Both the position numbers and the translations under genes were made by a program. A stretch of 64,000 bases of DNA from Chrysopilus asiliformis (Eukaryota > Arthropoda > Insecta > Diptera > Rhagionidae): positions 19,676,530 to 19,740,529 of the forward strand of contig OZ035962.1 in assembly GCA_964034945.1 (NCBI GenBank). Reading direction: 5' to 3'. Below the pieces are notes generated by a model, which was not told where the DNA came from, made no database searches, and saw nothing but the letters and a program-made list of their open reading frames with translations. This document shows positions 46,225 to 57,673 of this stretch, one piece after another (the stretch's first letter is position 1; the number at the start of each line of letters is the position of its first letter).

Positions 46225-46942
46225 TTAAAAATTGTTTAACTCTTTTATATAGCTTCAATAAACAAATCTCGTTAGAAATTGGTTCAAGAAAAATTTAATA
46301 ATTCGAAAATTTGTTTGCCAAGAATATGAAGAAGAAGAAGATGAAGAATAAGAATAAGAAGAAGAAAAAAACCAGTACGAATAAACAAAATCTCATTTCG
46401 TTTTATTTGTGATTCTTGTTCAAAGTTACATATTTGAATTTTTGCGCGTATAAAATATACATTAACCTTGGGTACCAGTCTGCCAGTCGTCATTCTCAAA
46501 TATAATGCGAATGTTATAACATATACGAGTATGTCAACATATATATAAATTGGTATCCTTTTTTTAAAATAGATACAAAGGACTAAAGCATATACTGTTG
46601 TGTTGAACGTGTATATAAATAAAATAGTCTTTGTATTCTTATAAAATGCTGAGCTGAAAAAAAAGTTATGCTCATAACAATGCTAACAAGAAGTACCAAA
46701 AGTCACATTATTAACACATATGACGAGGTATACTATTATAAATATAGACAAGAATATCGGTATATGGTATGTAAAAGTGTATCGAAGGAAATATTCATTT
46801 AAGTTACGATATGGTTATAAATATGGGATGTAGATTTATATGCATAGATTACATAAATTATTGTAAAAAAATACACATATATATATAAGACGCGTATCAT
46901 GGAGCATAATATATGTACTTATATTTTTTTTCTGAATTTTAC
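46225..46942. other. Unassigned AT-rich DNA downstream of the candidate first exon
   Basis: It contains an imperfect GAAGAA/GAATAA stretch at about 46325-46370. In the minus-strand model this is intron. Confidence 0.4.
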
Positions 46943-47092
46943 CTGTATCCTGGCAGCAACACGTTCTCCATGATATCGTTGCGGCACAAACCATCCTTTT
47001 GTTGAGCCAGTAACTAGAACAGCACCCAGGAGAAAGAAGCAAACGAGTGCTACAATAACAGCTTTGGCTCGTCCTGATATTACCATCGCCAT
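46943..47092 (-). CDS. Probable first coding exon with signal peptide or signal anchor; possible alternative 5' exon of the same gene
   Basis: Fifty codons run from ATG (47092-47090) to CAG|GTAAAA. The N-terminus is MAMVISGRAK, followed by a hydrophobic segment at about residues 11-29 (AVIVALVCFLLLGAVLVTG) and then a polar stretch (GWFVPQRYHGERVAARIQ). This suits a secretory signal or a type II membrane anchor. The start has A at -3 and G at +4, an in-frame TAA lies eight codons upstream (47116-47114), and a TATA box lies about 80 nt upstream. A second ATG sits two codons in (47086). The exon is 150 nt and ends in phase 0, as does the TSPN-like exon 9 kb upstream on the same strand, so both could join one downstream acceptor. 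That would make this an alternative short-isoform start of the collagen gene, but it could be the first exon of a separate gene. No further downstream exon was identified in the window. Confidence 0.5.
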
Positions 47093-47171
47093 GATCACTA
47101 ATTTGATATCCTTTTATTTTCTTATTTGAAATTTATTTTTGGTCTTCAATAAGAATAATGCACGGTCGCGT

Positions 47172-47178
47172 TTTTATA
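47172..47178 (-). promoter_or_regulatory. Candidate TATA box upstream of the 47092 start codon
   Basis: The minus strand reads CTATAAAAACGCGACCGTGC, a TATAAAA motif followed by an unusually GC-rich stretch for this AT-rich region. A start site about 30 nt downstream would fall near 47140-47145, giving a 5' leader of about 50 nt. TATA-like strings are common in AT-rich DNA, so the support is positional: correct strand, correct distance, and an open signal-sequence exon directly downstream. Confidence 0.35.
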
Positions 47179-50100
47179 GCATTTGTGATATTTTTTTTTC
47201 TTCTTATACTTGTATTTTTTTTACCGCCGTGTTTTTCACTAAATTTATTATTACTAAATATATTTTTGTATTCATATTAGTGAAAGTGATTTTTCGCTGG
47301 AAATGATGGGTGGCAGAAGGACAATATATCTGAACAAGGATATTAAGAACTTGAACTTGCCTCCACTTATTTCACATATAGATTCTTGATTTCATTTTTT
47401 TTTTTGGTTTCTTGTTTTCTTATATAAAAAAATGATGTTTGATCGATGACACTACAATTCTAACATCACATTTTACTTATTTTTTTTCTTCTTCTTTTGT
47501 TTTTACTTTTGCTTTATATGTTTTTTGCGCTATTTTATTGTGCTACATATAAATAATCATATATATGTTGCGCTGTATAAATCATTGGATATTATAACAT
47601 GTTTGGGGGATACAATAACGATGATGATTATTATGGTGATTGTTATTTATATAAATATATATATATGTCAATTTTCATATGTACATAGGTATACCACAAC
47701 TATAACTCGGGATATTTATATATAAACATCTCAAGGATAAAAATTATTTATGTGTTTTTTTTTTGGTATTTATTTATCAGCTATATTATAATCGTTCACC
47801 AAAAACGAAGAGTATCTATTATAGATATATGCTATATTCTCATATGTAGGTCTCAATTCTTAGAGAGGAGATATGAATTCACATCAAGCACGCACTTAGA
47901 AATAAATTTATTTGAATGTAGATATGTCGAACGATATGCCGCACATTATACATTTATTATTAGTATATAAGTTGAAATATTCCATCAGACAAGTAAGATA
48001 TTTCTTGTATCACACATAAATATCTTTACATATAATATAGCGAAAATATATATATATATATATATATATATGTTTTTATTCGTTTTCTTGGATAAGAGAA
48101 ATAATAATAATAATAATAATAGAAATATATTTTATTTACCGCAATTGATGGTAGGAGGTTAAAAAAAAAACAAGCGCTCAACGACTTGTACGCTGAAGGA
48201 GCAATATGTTTCGAAATCACAACATGAGAAGAAAATTTTCCTATTTTCATGTATACTTTTGAGATTTTCTATATTTCACTCCTGAAAGTGAATTGATTTC
48301 ATACATTATATTACTACGTTTCTTTTCAAAGATTTCAGGATGTGGCAAACCATACGGTCTCGCAATATACGTATGTATTTATAGCGCATAAAAAAAATCT
48401 GTTTTTATTATCGAAGAAAGCAACACATCACTATATCAACAAAAAAAATGTAAGAATGTAGTGAAAGAAAAATTTCTTTTGTGGCAAAAATGTATTTCTC
48501 TGTATCCACTTTATTATTTTTATTTTTACAAATATCAAACACGAGCGAGAAAAAAACACAACGATTTGTTCCTTAATCCACTTCAATATACTGAGTGATA
48601 TTTTCCTATAAATATCAAATTTCTGTTTTAAGATTTTATCCGTCTTCCGTGTTTGTACCGAACGCGACACGTAAATATACCAAGTACTTGAAAGAAAACA
48701 CAAACTTCAAAGGAAATTGAAATAAAATGTCTTTATTTCCCTGGAAAATATTAGATTTCTAAGCACATAAATTCATTTCAAATATAAATATTACATTTTT
48801 TTCACATGCACATTGAATTCACTTAAAATTTAATATCACATTTTTATAAAACAAAACAACATTTTTTTTCTTTTAAATTCTCATTTACTGTAAAATTTAC
48901 AAGAATTACGATATAATTACTTTGTTAACTTATGCTTTAACCATCCGCACGTGTAAAAAAACAGGTGGATTAGTAATTGTAAAACAAATTGACGTTCGTC
49001 CGATATGAAAAGCTCAAATCTTAACTTGAATAAAGATCGATTTTATTTGATAACAAATTGATTAATTGATTTAGGCTAATTCTTTATCTAATTACATTCA
49101 ATTAATTGGAGCGTTATAATATGCTTTCCACGCGGAAATCCAATAACCAACAAGGATAATTAATTAATTAATTTTTTTTTCATATAAATCCATTTAATTA
49201 TGGATTTTTCCATCTATACATTCAATAATGGATCAATTATTGCAGGTCCTAGCGTAATTTTCTTTTCCCGAAATCTTTCATTAAATCAAATGAATACACT
49301 TGAATGACCGAAACGGAGAGTGTGAGTTCGTCTACTTTCTACACCTCGTACCTAATAACAAATTACCGAATTTTCACTGAATTTTCACGGAATTTTCCTT
49401 GTTATTCATTCCTTCCGGTTGATTGAATTTTATTCTCCAATAGCATCATCCGTATTGGAAAAATTCAATAATTCATTAAATGAATTTTCCTCAATTATTT
49501 TTAGTTATTTGATTATTATCACAACGGCATCGAGTTATTACATTAAATTTGCTTTTCCGTTCACCACGAAAAAAGTTGATAAAATATGAAAATTGTTCAA
49601 AATTAACACGATTAGAGATAAATACATATGTTTGTTTATCCATATATCGAATAATATTAGTTTTTTTTTTCACTTATTACATATTACCATAAATGTTGAT
49701 ATCAACAATTTTATCATTAGGAAAAGATCGGGAAAAATAAATAAATAAATATAATAATGTTCTTTGGTAATTGCCGTACTTAAAGTAACTGGCAGAGGCG
49801 TAAACAGTTCATATACCGACCGTGTGTTAAATAAGGGATATTTAGTTGATTTCGAATTTTTTCGATAGATTTCTAATGAAATTTGGGCCAAAGGGTAACG
49901 AATTCCCTTCGATTGTGATTGTGTGCACCTATAGCAGACAAGAGGACTTTAATTAAGTGCTTGAGTACTGTAATTCACGTTAAATATTCATTGGTAATAT
50001 CCACACATAAAATCGTCATTATTACAAATATTACTTAAAATTATACACTATAGATGGTTCGGTCTACCGAAACTTCAATCGTTGGTAGGCTATATGATAT

Positions 50101-51382
50101 TATTATGTTCCATTATCCATACTGAAACCGCATACCATATACGAAATCAATTGTGGCATTTTCATTATCGTATCTTTTCGAAATTGACATTTTTTTGTTA
50201 CAATTTTGTACACAATTTGTAGATTCGCGTTTCCGATTATTCACAGGACCGTCTTAACCGTGAAATCGCGCGCGCGTTTTTTTTCATATACCGGTATGAA
50301 ACATATCGACGACTTAGAAATATTCGATTGCCTTCGAATTTAGTAAAATAACTTTAATTGTTTTTTTATCTACAAATTTTAAATTCAATATTTGTCCGTA
50401 ATTAAACTTTATTCTGTTGTAAAATCAATAATTCCAAACGATATGAAAATTTCATTTCAAAATTTAATGTAGATGCTTTTCTTGTAATTTGTTTTCAGAA
50501 TGATATTTCCGTTTATATTTCCGATGAAACATCTTATGATATGTTACGATTGTAGCTGGCAAAAGGTAACATCTTGACCCGTCGCGACGCGTATTAAGAC
50601 TAAAACATTCCCGTCAAGAGCTTTTTCAATCTCCCGGCTTATTGTATCTTAACAGGCATTCCACTTTATCACTTCAAATTGGGCATGTGCTCTGAAAAAA
50701 TATTCTGTAGAGATTTTTTCTATAGAAAATGCTTTTACTCTATGGCTCCCCGTATTTCTATTAGCTAGAAGTTCGTTATTCCAGAGTTTCTCTTATAGGG
50801 AAGAGTAAATATTGTTATTCATGCCCCTTTTTCACAATAGTACTATGAGTTTCCCGCTTTTACTCCATTGGCGCTGCTATCGGTAAAAATTTTCCACAAA
50901 CTCTGTGCATCCCCTAATTATCCTGGCTAAAAACTTCAAATCATGGGGAATCTTGTGCTTTCATCGATTGCGCAGATCTCTGATTTTCTGTGAAATTTCC
51001 CCACGATATGGGATATTTCGGGCTTTTACCCTAAAGGCAATCCTTCAAGGCAAAAGCAGCACAAATTCAAAAACAAAAAATTATGTCACTATCAAATAAC
51101 CTTCAAGTCATATTGGTTGAATGCCGCAAGGATATTATGCACAATTTGACAGCTGGATTATTCTGACAGGAATATGCTGATTAAATGTTATAGGCGAATA
51201 TATCTACAATAAATATATTTGCCTAGTGGTGCGAAATGCACTATTTAAAAAATACAAAGAAGTCGAATTGAGAACCTTTTTCCTTTTTAGGAGTCGGCTA
51301 AAAAAATTGTGTACACTTAGGTATATTTACAAGGAAAAATGGCGAAAAAAAGATGCGCCATCGTACACTTTATGCACCATTA
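47179..51382. other. Repeat-poor AT-rich DNA upstream of the candidate promoter
   Basis: No copies of the families seen elsewhere were recognised. It holds an (AT)n run at 48046-48071 and an (AAT)n run at 48099-48121. No exon identified. It could include regulatory DNA for the minus-strand start at 47092, which is speculation. Confidence 0.45.
48046..48121. repeat. (AT)n and (AAT)n microsatellites
   Basis: About 13 AT units (48046-48071) and about 7 AAT units (48099-48121), separated by 27 bp. Confidence 0.9.
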
Positions 51383-51627
51383 TTAACACTCTAACTGTCA
51401 CGTCAGTCAAAAAGACCTGACACCTAATTGTACACAACGGCCACAATGAAAATTATTAAAGTGTTCGCTGCAACCGCAACGATTTTTTGTAGTTGCACAC
51501 ATTTTATGGTAATAAAATAACATTTAGCTATAATTTCGTTTCAATTTTTTTTTGTCTTAATGCCTTTTTGACTGACAACTAAATATTCGAAAAAGGCTTA
51601 AAACTGTCGTGGCAGTTAGAGTGTTAA
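51383..51627. mobile_element. 245-bp TTAA-type MITE (copy 2)
   Basis: Same ends and interior as 40162-40404, differing by scattered substitutions and a 2-bp length difference. TTAA bounds both ends. Confidence 0.85.
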
Positions 51628-52129
51628 TACTATGGTGCATTCATCAGGAATGAAAAAAATTACACAATAGTACTTTTCTGAAATAAGTATTTCTCTTTTG
51701 TATTTTAAACTGCTAAATTGAATTATCTTTGATTTATCTGAACAACATTTTTAGAATTTTTAACGAAATTCGTTTTGAGAAGGTCGGAAACTTTTTATCC
51801 AGCGAGGAACTACTTATTTCTCGATTTATAGCTCTAAAACCGGTAGAGATATAATTTTCGTGTCTTTAGATTAATAACAGAATATTGGATTTGTCATCTA
51901 GAAAAATATCAGTTGTGGTTAGGGTGACCAGATTCCTATCTCTGTAAATCCGGAGATTGGCCGAAGTGAAAAAAATTAATGTGGCGAAAAGCGATAATAT
52001 TTCACTCTAAAACATTGGTAGAATCTGGACAGCAACTCCCATAGAACCATCCGTCGTTTGTGATATCATAGCACATTTCTCAGCCTACCACAACTCATGA
52101 AATTCCACCGCTCAGCGGTTCAATTCCGC

Positions 52130-52625
52130 TGCGCTGCCTCCGGACTCGGATCTGACTTTTCCGGGATGACCATCAAAATGTATTCACTAGTTTAGGAGAT
52201 AGTAGGAGAGCGGTTCAAGGGGTGGGAAGGGAGTAGAGCGAAAAATTTCCTTTAGGGCTAACAATCCTTATTGTGAAAACCGGATCTAAATTCCTCTTGA
52301 ATTGCAGGAGATTGCAGAATAGGGGTTTTAACAGTGGAAGCGAGCAGATTTTAGTTAGCGACATTTTTCCTTGAAGGAGGACATCTGTAATGAAGAAACC
52401 TGTATCGAAATTCATTCAGTAATTTAGAAAATGGCAGGAGAGGTGGTTTACAATAAAGAGGTGGATTTGGATTTAGTTGGTAAAAATTTTCCCTGATGAA
52501 CGACTTACCCAATAGTGAAAATCGCATTAAAAACTATTCAGTAGTTCAGGAGATAGCAGAAGTGGGGGGGGGGGGGGGGTTAGAGGGGAGAAGAAGATTT
52601 GTCAACCGTAAAGCTAATCAATAAC
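52130..52625. repeat. Degenerate minisatellite, unit about 110 bp, with a G16 run
   Basis: Four or so units carry GGAGATAGCAGAAGTGG-type starts, GAGGTGGATTTGGATTTAGT, a TTTTCCCTGATGAACGACTT segment and CAGTAGTTCAGGAGATAGCA. A run of 16 G lies at 52564-52579. Related arrays are at 27265-27560 and 17640-17830. Confidence 0.6.
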
Positions 52626-52739
52626 TTCGGAGTATATAGTACCCCTGTGTAAATTTTCAGCTAATTCAGTTCGGTGGTTTACGCGTTATATAACTATAAA
52701 ACTGGTTTGTGTTTTTTTACGACAAGACTGGATAGATTT

Positions 52740-52885
52740 ACCATCCGATGTGTTCCACCCGGACTATAACCTGCAGAAGTTCAAGAAGTACATAAACCGA
52801 CTACTCCTTTCATTCTACCGACCATCCTGAGCTCTGCTTCCGCATTAAAGGGCCTTCCCCTAAGCTCTGGCTGAAACTATATAAA
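52740..52885 (+). mobile_element. 3' end of a non-LTR retrotransposon (LINE), copy 2
   Basis: The open frame reads LPSDVFHPDYNLQKFKKYIN then RLLLSFYRPS and a stop (52826-52828). This is the usual C-terminus of insect LINE reverse-transcriptase proteins (W..LP..V..A..L..FK). The 3' untranslated tail GCATTAAAGGGCCTTCCCCT / AAGCTCTGGCTGAAACTAT follows. It is 5'-truncated. The tail is shared with copy 1 and with the SINE at 44186. Confidence 0.7.
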
Positions 52886-53689
52886 AGAAACCACCTTACC
52901 TATATGCGAAATTCCAGGCGAATCTTAGACCTATCAGCCCAGTTTCTTCGGTAAATGAAAAACGTACCCATGCACAAAAAATTTGAAAAGGAGACTAAAA
53001 ATTTGCGGAATATTTTAGTGATTTTTAATAGTCCCGAATTTGTGGAAATTTTTCATATCAGTGCAGTGGTGATTATCCGACTTTCCGGAAAACTAATTTA
53101 TTATTTATTGTGCATCTAAAAATGTTATCAATCGACAATCTATTATTTACGTCTTAACAAAAGGTAATTAAATTTGATGGTATTCCAAGCGATTTAAGGG
53201 TAATCATAAATCAGGACTCTCTATAACTCAAATAATTTCCTGAAATTCCGCTGCATTTATCATTGGAAAATTAGTAAACTGAAGCGGTAAACAAGGAAAT
53301 CAAACACTGAAAAGCGAGAAGAGTTTCCTATCAACAAATTAATTACATCTGCATTGTGACATTGTAAATATGCTATCCAGTCATGCAATTTTCTGCTCGA
53401 AATATTGCGTGTGGCCTATAATTGAAATTTTTAGTGCATGTTTACAATAACAAAATGCGATTCTTGTAAGCGTTTCACATTTACTGGACATAAAACTATA
53501 GCATCTATGTAATTTTGTCGGTTGCACTAGAATAGGTGTTGCTCAATTAATAAAATTGCTGAAACTACAAAATACTATGTGCGAGTAAGTGATTGACAAA
53601 TTAAAATAATTTAAAATTAAAAGTGTTTTAAAATAACGCTTTGCTCGGTCTATTTTTTATGTCCTTTAGAAGTATCTATATTCGATTTA
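52886..53689. other. Unassigned AT-rich DNA
   Basis: Nothing recognised. Confidence 0.4.
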
Positions 53690-54480
53690 GTATACCTTCC
53701 GTTTGTAGCGCATCGAACAAATCAGCGGACACAAAAATGAACTACACCAGGGTGTTAGGGATAACAACAGATTTTGATTTCCGCATGTCTGTCTGTCGGT
53801 CTGTCGGTCTGTCTGCCTATCCGTTTCTCTGTCCGTTTGTCTGTCCGCCTGTCCGTCTGTTTGTTCATCCGTAAACACCATAACTTTCGAAAAGATTGAG
53901 CTAGAGACTTAAAATTTTGTATAATCACGTTTCTCATAAATGGCTAGGCTAAATTCTTGAACGGGCAAAATTGGACCATTCCTACCCCCTCTACCATACA
54001 AATCAAACCGTTTTTTTGCTATTTTCTCGAAAACGGTGAGTCATATTGAAAAATTCGTAAAGGTAAAATGTGTTTAGAATAAGATTCTGCGTAACTCGTA
54101 CGTACATCAAAATACAATCGAACCACTGCGTTCCCCCTGTCTCATACAAATGGTATACTTTTTTACTGTTTTCTCGAAAACGGTGAGTCGTATTAAAAAA
54201 TTTTATGAAGGTAAAATTGGTTTAGAACATGATTTAACATAGCTCATCAGTACGTCAAAATTCAGTTGCACCACTCCTTGCCCCCCCCCCCCCCCCCCCC
54301 ACACATCACTCATATACAAATGGAATACCTTTTCCCTGTTTCCTCGAATACTGTGCATCGTCTCGAAAAATTTATAAAAATGAAATGTGTTTAGAATATG
54401 ATTTTACATAGCCGTTCCATACATCAAAATCCAATCGGGCCACTCCTTAACCCTCCTCCGATACAAATGGATTTTTTAAA
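53690..54480 (+). repeat. A-related element with GTCT run and a tandem triplication
   Basis: It starts TATACCTTCCGTTTGTAGCG, has 'ATGAACTACACCAGGGTGTT', a GTCTGTCGGTC run (about 53786-53870), then TTGAGCTAGAGACTTAAAATT. From about 53990 three roughly 150-bp units follow, each with TACAAA.., TTCTCGAAAACGGTGAGTC, ATGTGTTTAGAATAAGATT and a run of 'CATCAAAATNCAATCG..CCACTCC'. A run of 20 C lies at 54281-54300 within unit two. Confidence 0.6.
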
Positions 54481-54649
54481 ATAAAAATGTTGTATCCTCA
54501 TAGAGTATTTGACGATTAGCCCCTGGCAATTGTATCTTTTCTGGTGTTGTTGTTTGTTTTCGAGTTTGGGAGGAGGCAATTACACCCACATTCTCGCCAA
54601 TATTGGCCTAGGGTACCAGCCATTACTCAATCATTGAAAATCCACCATC

Positions 54650-54750
54650 TTCGGGAAAATTCGTTAAACTCCTGTAAGGATAACGCAAATATCCCTTTTC
54701 CACTTGTTCTCGGGAAAACTAGCATTTGGTGGTTTTTTTAATCCATTTCC
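54650..54750 (+). repeat. Short family B fragment
   Basis: CTCCTGTAAGGATAACGCAA followed by a T/C-rich stretch and CTCGGGAAAACTAGC. Confidence 0.45.
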
Positions 54751-56122
54751 CTGGAACAGAGTTTTTTCACCTTATCGCACATTGGCTAATGTAAGAAAAG
54801 AAATCTTTAGTCTGAATAGCGATGACTCAGATTGAAGATTTGTTTTTCCGTCGTAGATAAAAATCGTAAAAACGCTAATTGAAATAGATCGGGAAATTGC
54901 GAAAATCCAACAATAAATTATGAAGAAATTCTGCTAATGTGTAACTGCAATTATAGCTACTACCAGTGTTTTCTTATAATAGGCTAACCATATGCCATAT
55001 CAACGAAAAAAAAAGTTGAACGAACTTTTCGGGTGTGTGGAGCTCTTCACTTTTAAATACTAACCTCTATATTGGCATAAATCACAAAAAAAAATTGCCG
55101 GACCACTGAAACACGTTTTCCTAAATTTAGAAATCAAAGTGCGTACTTAACTTTTTTCGATTACAAATTCTAGTGAAAAAGTCTTCAAATAGATGAAAGG
55201 AATCATATTAAATATCATCAAAAACACTAAAAGTAGAAATCATAATCTAAGACCAGCAATAAGCGGAAAACCATAATAAAAAATCGCCCGATTTTCTTCA
55301 TTTTAACCTCTGACATAATTCAACTTGACTGAATGTGTGGCCGGACTCTGGCCAAAGTACTTTAGATTTAGATCTTGCTGGCCAGCTTTTCCTCTGGAGA
55401 ATTTCTCATTGACTGTTCCATGTGTGGGTGTGTGTTTTCTAGTTGTTTTTCCGGGGGCAAGTGAAGTGAACTCTTTGCCTAGTGCGCCCGGACATGATTA
55501 ATTACCAAGAGGTAGAAGTGTATGCCATTACTTTGGACTCCTGGGAATCTTGTTCTCAATACTTTTTTTTTCTTCAAATTGTTTTAGTTGAATCAATTCG
55601 GAGCAGACCATCAGAACATGAGTCATAAATCCATTGCATTCGATGGCCGAAAACGAATTTCTTTGCATTTTTTATTGATTTTGCCTTGCAAAACAATTAG
55701 ATAAAACAATCGCGGTCAGGGTTTTTATGAAATAGTTTTAATTTTCTTATATTGCTAATAAAAGTGCAATCGCTACTTTTAATAATGGAAAGAATCTCTA
55801 GATCCACCCAACGAGGATCCAAAAATTTACCGCCCGATACCTCCTCCTATTGACGGTTGATGCCAAGCTTTTACAATTCTTTAAGAAAAAAGGTTCCATA
55901 TATTTTTGTTCACTTACTCGACAAGAAATTTACTTATTCTATTTTTATTCACATGTAAAATGTGTGTAATTTGGGAAGAATTTTTTTTCGACCAGTAAAT
56001 AAAAAAAAAACTTTTCAATGATCAGGACTCATGTTTAAATGTTGTAAGTTTATAGCAGAACTAATCGCGATGCAATATAAATATGTAAATTCATTTAAAT
56101 AATAAAAAATGGTCGAACTTAC
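54751..56122. other. Intronic DNA downstream of the TSPN-like exon
   Basis: No exon or repeat copy was recognised. On the minus strand this follows the GTAAGT donor at 56122. Confidence 0.5.
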
Positions 56123-56661
56123 CTCAAAATGGCCTTTGATCATAGGCCCAGCCTGTGCTAGGTAAAGGGTAGACGCTGAATCAAACACTAATTCAACGGG
56201 CTCTCGTTTGACGGTCACTTTATCGATTTCAAAGCAATTGTAGTAAAAAACCACGCGATTGCTCAGGACTTGAAATGCAAACCTTGTCCATTTTTTAACA
56301 TAATTCACCTCAAATGTTGCCAATTTCTTACTGACCATATGAATATTGGCGTCGGTATACAGAAGTGTTATATTCCATTTTTCCTTGATAGCCGGTGAAA
56401 TGTGTATCCCTAACTGGACAACAGTATCCAAAGGATTAACAACACTAAACAAATAGCCACCTGTACGTGTCTCTGGTCGTATTGTTGCCATTATGGCGAA
56501 TTCATAAAGTTTTTCTGGTAACACCATACGATATGGTGATTTGATATCTGCTTGTAATTTGAAACCGTACGCTGGGAAGCCATCAAATCCATCAACAAAT
56601 TCGATACCATCATCTGGGGGAATTTTAACCGCATCGAGCAAGTTGAAATCCATGAAGGCAT
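56123..56661 (-). CDS. Mp: Internal exon: TSPN/laminin-G-like domain of a multiplexin-type (collagen XV/XVIII) protein
   Basis: This is a 539-nt exon coding about 179 residues. On the minus strand it follows a pyrimidine-rich acceptor (TTTTCTTTTTAG, AG at 56663-56662) and ends GAG|GTAAGT, a near-ideal donor. It starts two bases before a full codon (phase 1) and ends in phase 0. The reading A-F-M-D-F-N-L-L-D-A-V opens like the first strand of thrombospondin-N-terminal domains of collagens ('DLL..V'). The middle reads GGYLFSVVNPLDTVVQLGI and the end has WTRFAFQVLSNRVVFYYNCFEIDKV, whose Cys matches the conserved 'DC' position of TSPN domains. Length is close to a whole TSPN domain. In multiplexins this domain precedes the interrupted triple helix and endostatin, and the protein is an extracellular-matrix, basement-membrane-associated collagen. 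The ATG at 56653 is internal, so this is not a start exon. Another TSPN collagen is possible; the domain type is surer than the gene name. Confidence 0.72.
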
Positions 56662-56798
56662 CTAAAAAGAAAACATCAATGTTAGTATGGAAGTTAAAAA
56701 AAAAATAATTTTAAAAGTTTGCATAGCAGAGGAAACCATTTCAAGGTTACAAGATTACATACTACTTGCATTTCGATTATGTCAGATGTATCTTCAGT

Positions 56799-56935
56799 GC
56801 TGGTAAATTATGCGTGTTTACCTGATTTTTATTAATTACATGTAATTAATGTAATTAATGTATTTTATTGTGAATATTGTAACTAATGTAACTAAATGTA
56901 ACTAAATAGAAATACATATAATTTATGTTTCCTCC
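56799..56935. repeat. Cryptically simple TAATTA/TGTAACTAA array
   Basis: ATTACATGTAATTAATGTA and GTAACTAATGTAACTAAATG are strung without strict period, similar in style to 19650-19735 and 20410-20520. Confidence 0.45.
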
Positions 56936-57485
56936 GGTTGTCGGTCAAAAAGAACCATGCAAGAAATAGCGTTTTTCGTGCCCCTGGGTTAACTTTTGAA
57001 CCCGTGTAGTTTTCACTTTGGTTCAGGACTTTTTAGAAAGGGCACAGTCTCTAGTTTCATCCATATATGGTGTCAAGAGTCACCGGATTGCAGGGGGATG
57101 GTGAGGGGTTAACGAACTTTCTCGTGATTTTTCACAGAAATCATGCATGCATTCACGAGAAATGCATGCATGTCACACTAGCGCAGTAATTTACAGCAAC
57201 CTCTAACCGAAGTAGAGTATTTTTTCCATATTTAGTAATTGTTTTTTCTACAACACTAGATTGTTACAAATTATATCACTAGATTGGATAATTTCGGGAC
57301 AAAAGTTTAGTTCCCGGAACGTTGGGATAACATACATAACTCGAGGACTGTTCCGCCTTATAATGAAATTTCGGGGAGTTGAAAAAGAATGCGACCAACG
57401 ACCATCCGGGAACTTTGCTTTTTGAAAGATTTAAGTCCCTTACCTCTAACATCACTGTTGCTGACATATCAACTTTCTTCGGGCC

Positions 57486-57660
57486 TTAAGGCCTGTGTCC
57501 ACATGGAAGTTTATTTGCAGAAGTCGCTTCTAGAAGAGATTTCTGGTGTCACAACTTCTGAAAGTTCACTTGCAGTTAGTGTTTCCACGGGAAAAACTTC
57601 CAAAAGTCTCTGCTAGAAGCGACTTCTGCAAATAAACTTCCATGTGGACACAGGCCTTTA
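57486..57660. mobile_element. 175-bp near-palindromic MITE
   Basis: TTAAGGCCTGTGTCCACATG.. on the left is answered by ..CATGTGGACACAGGCCTTTA on the right; the arms continue inverted (GCAGAAGTCGCTTCTAG / CTAGAAGCGACTTCTGC) for about 50 bp. Confidence 0.85.
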
Positions 57661-57673
57661 GAATTTCAAGGTC

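Noticed and set aside
1..46900. Triple-helix (Gly-X-Y) collagen exons on the minus strand
   Set aside because: I looked for them because the TSPN-like exon predicts them downstream, but saw no convincing Gly-X-Y run; they probably lie beyond the left edge, or the identification is incomplete.
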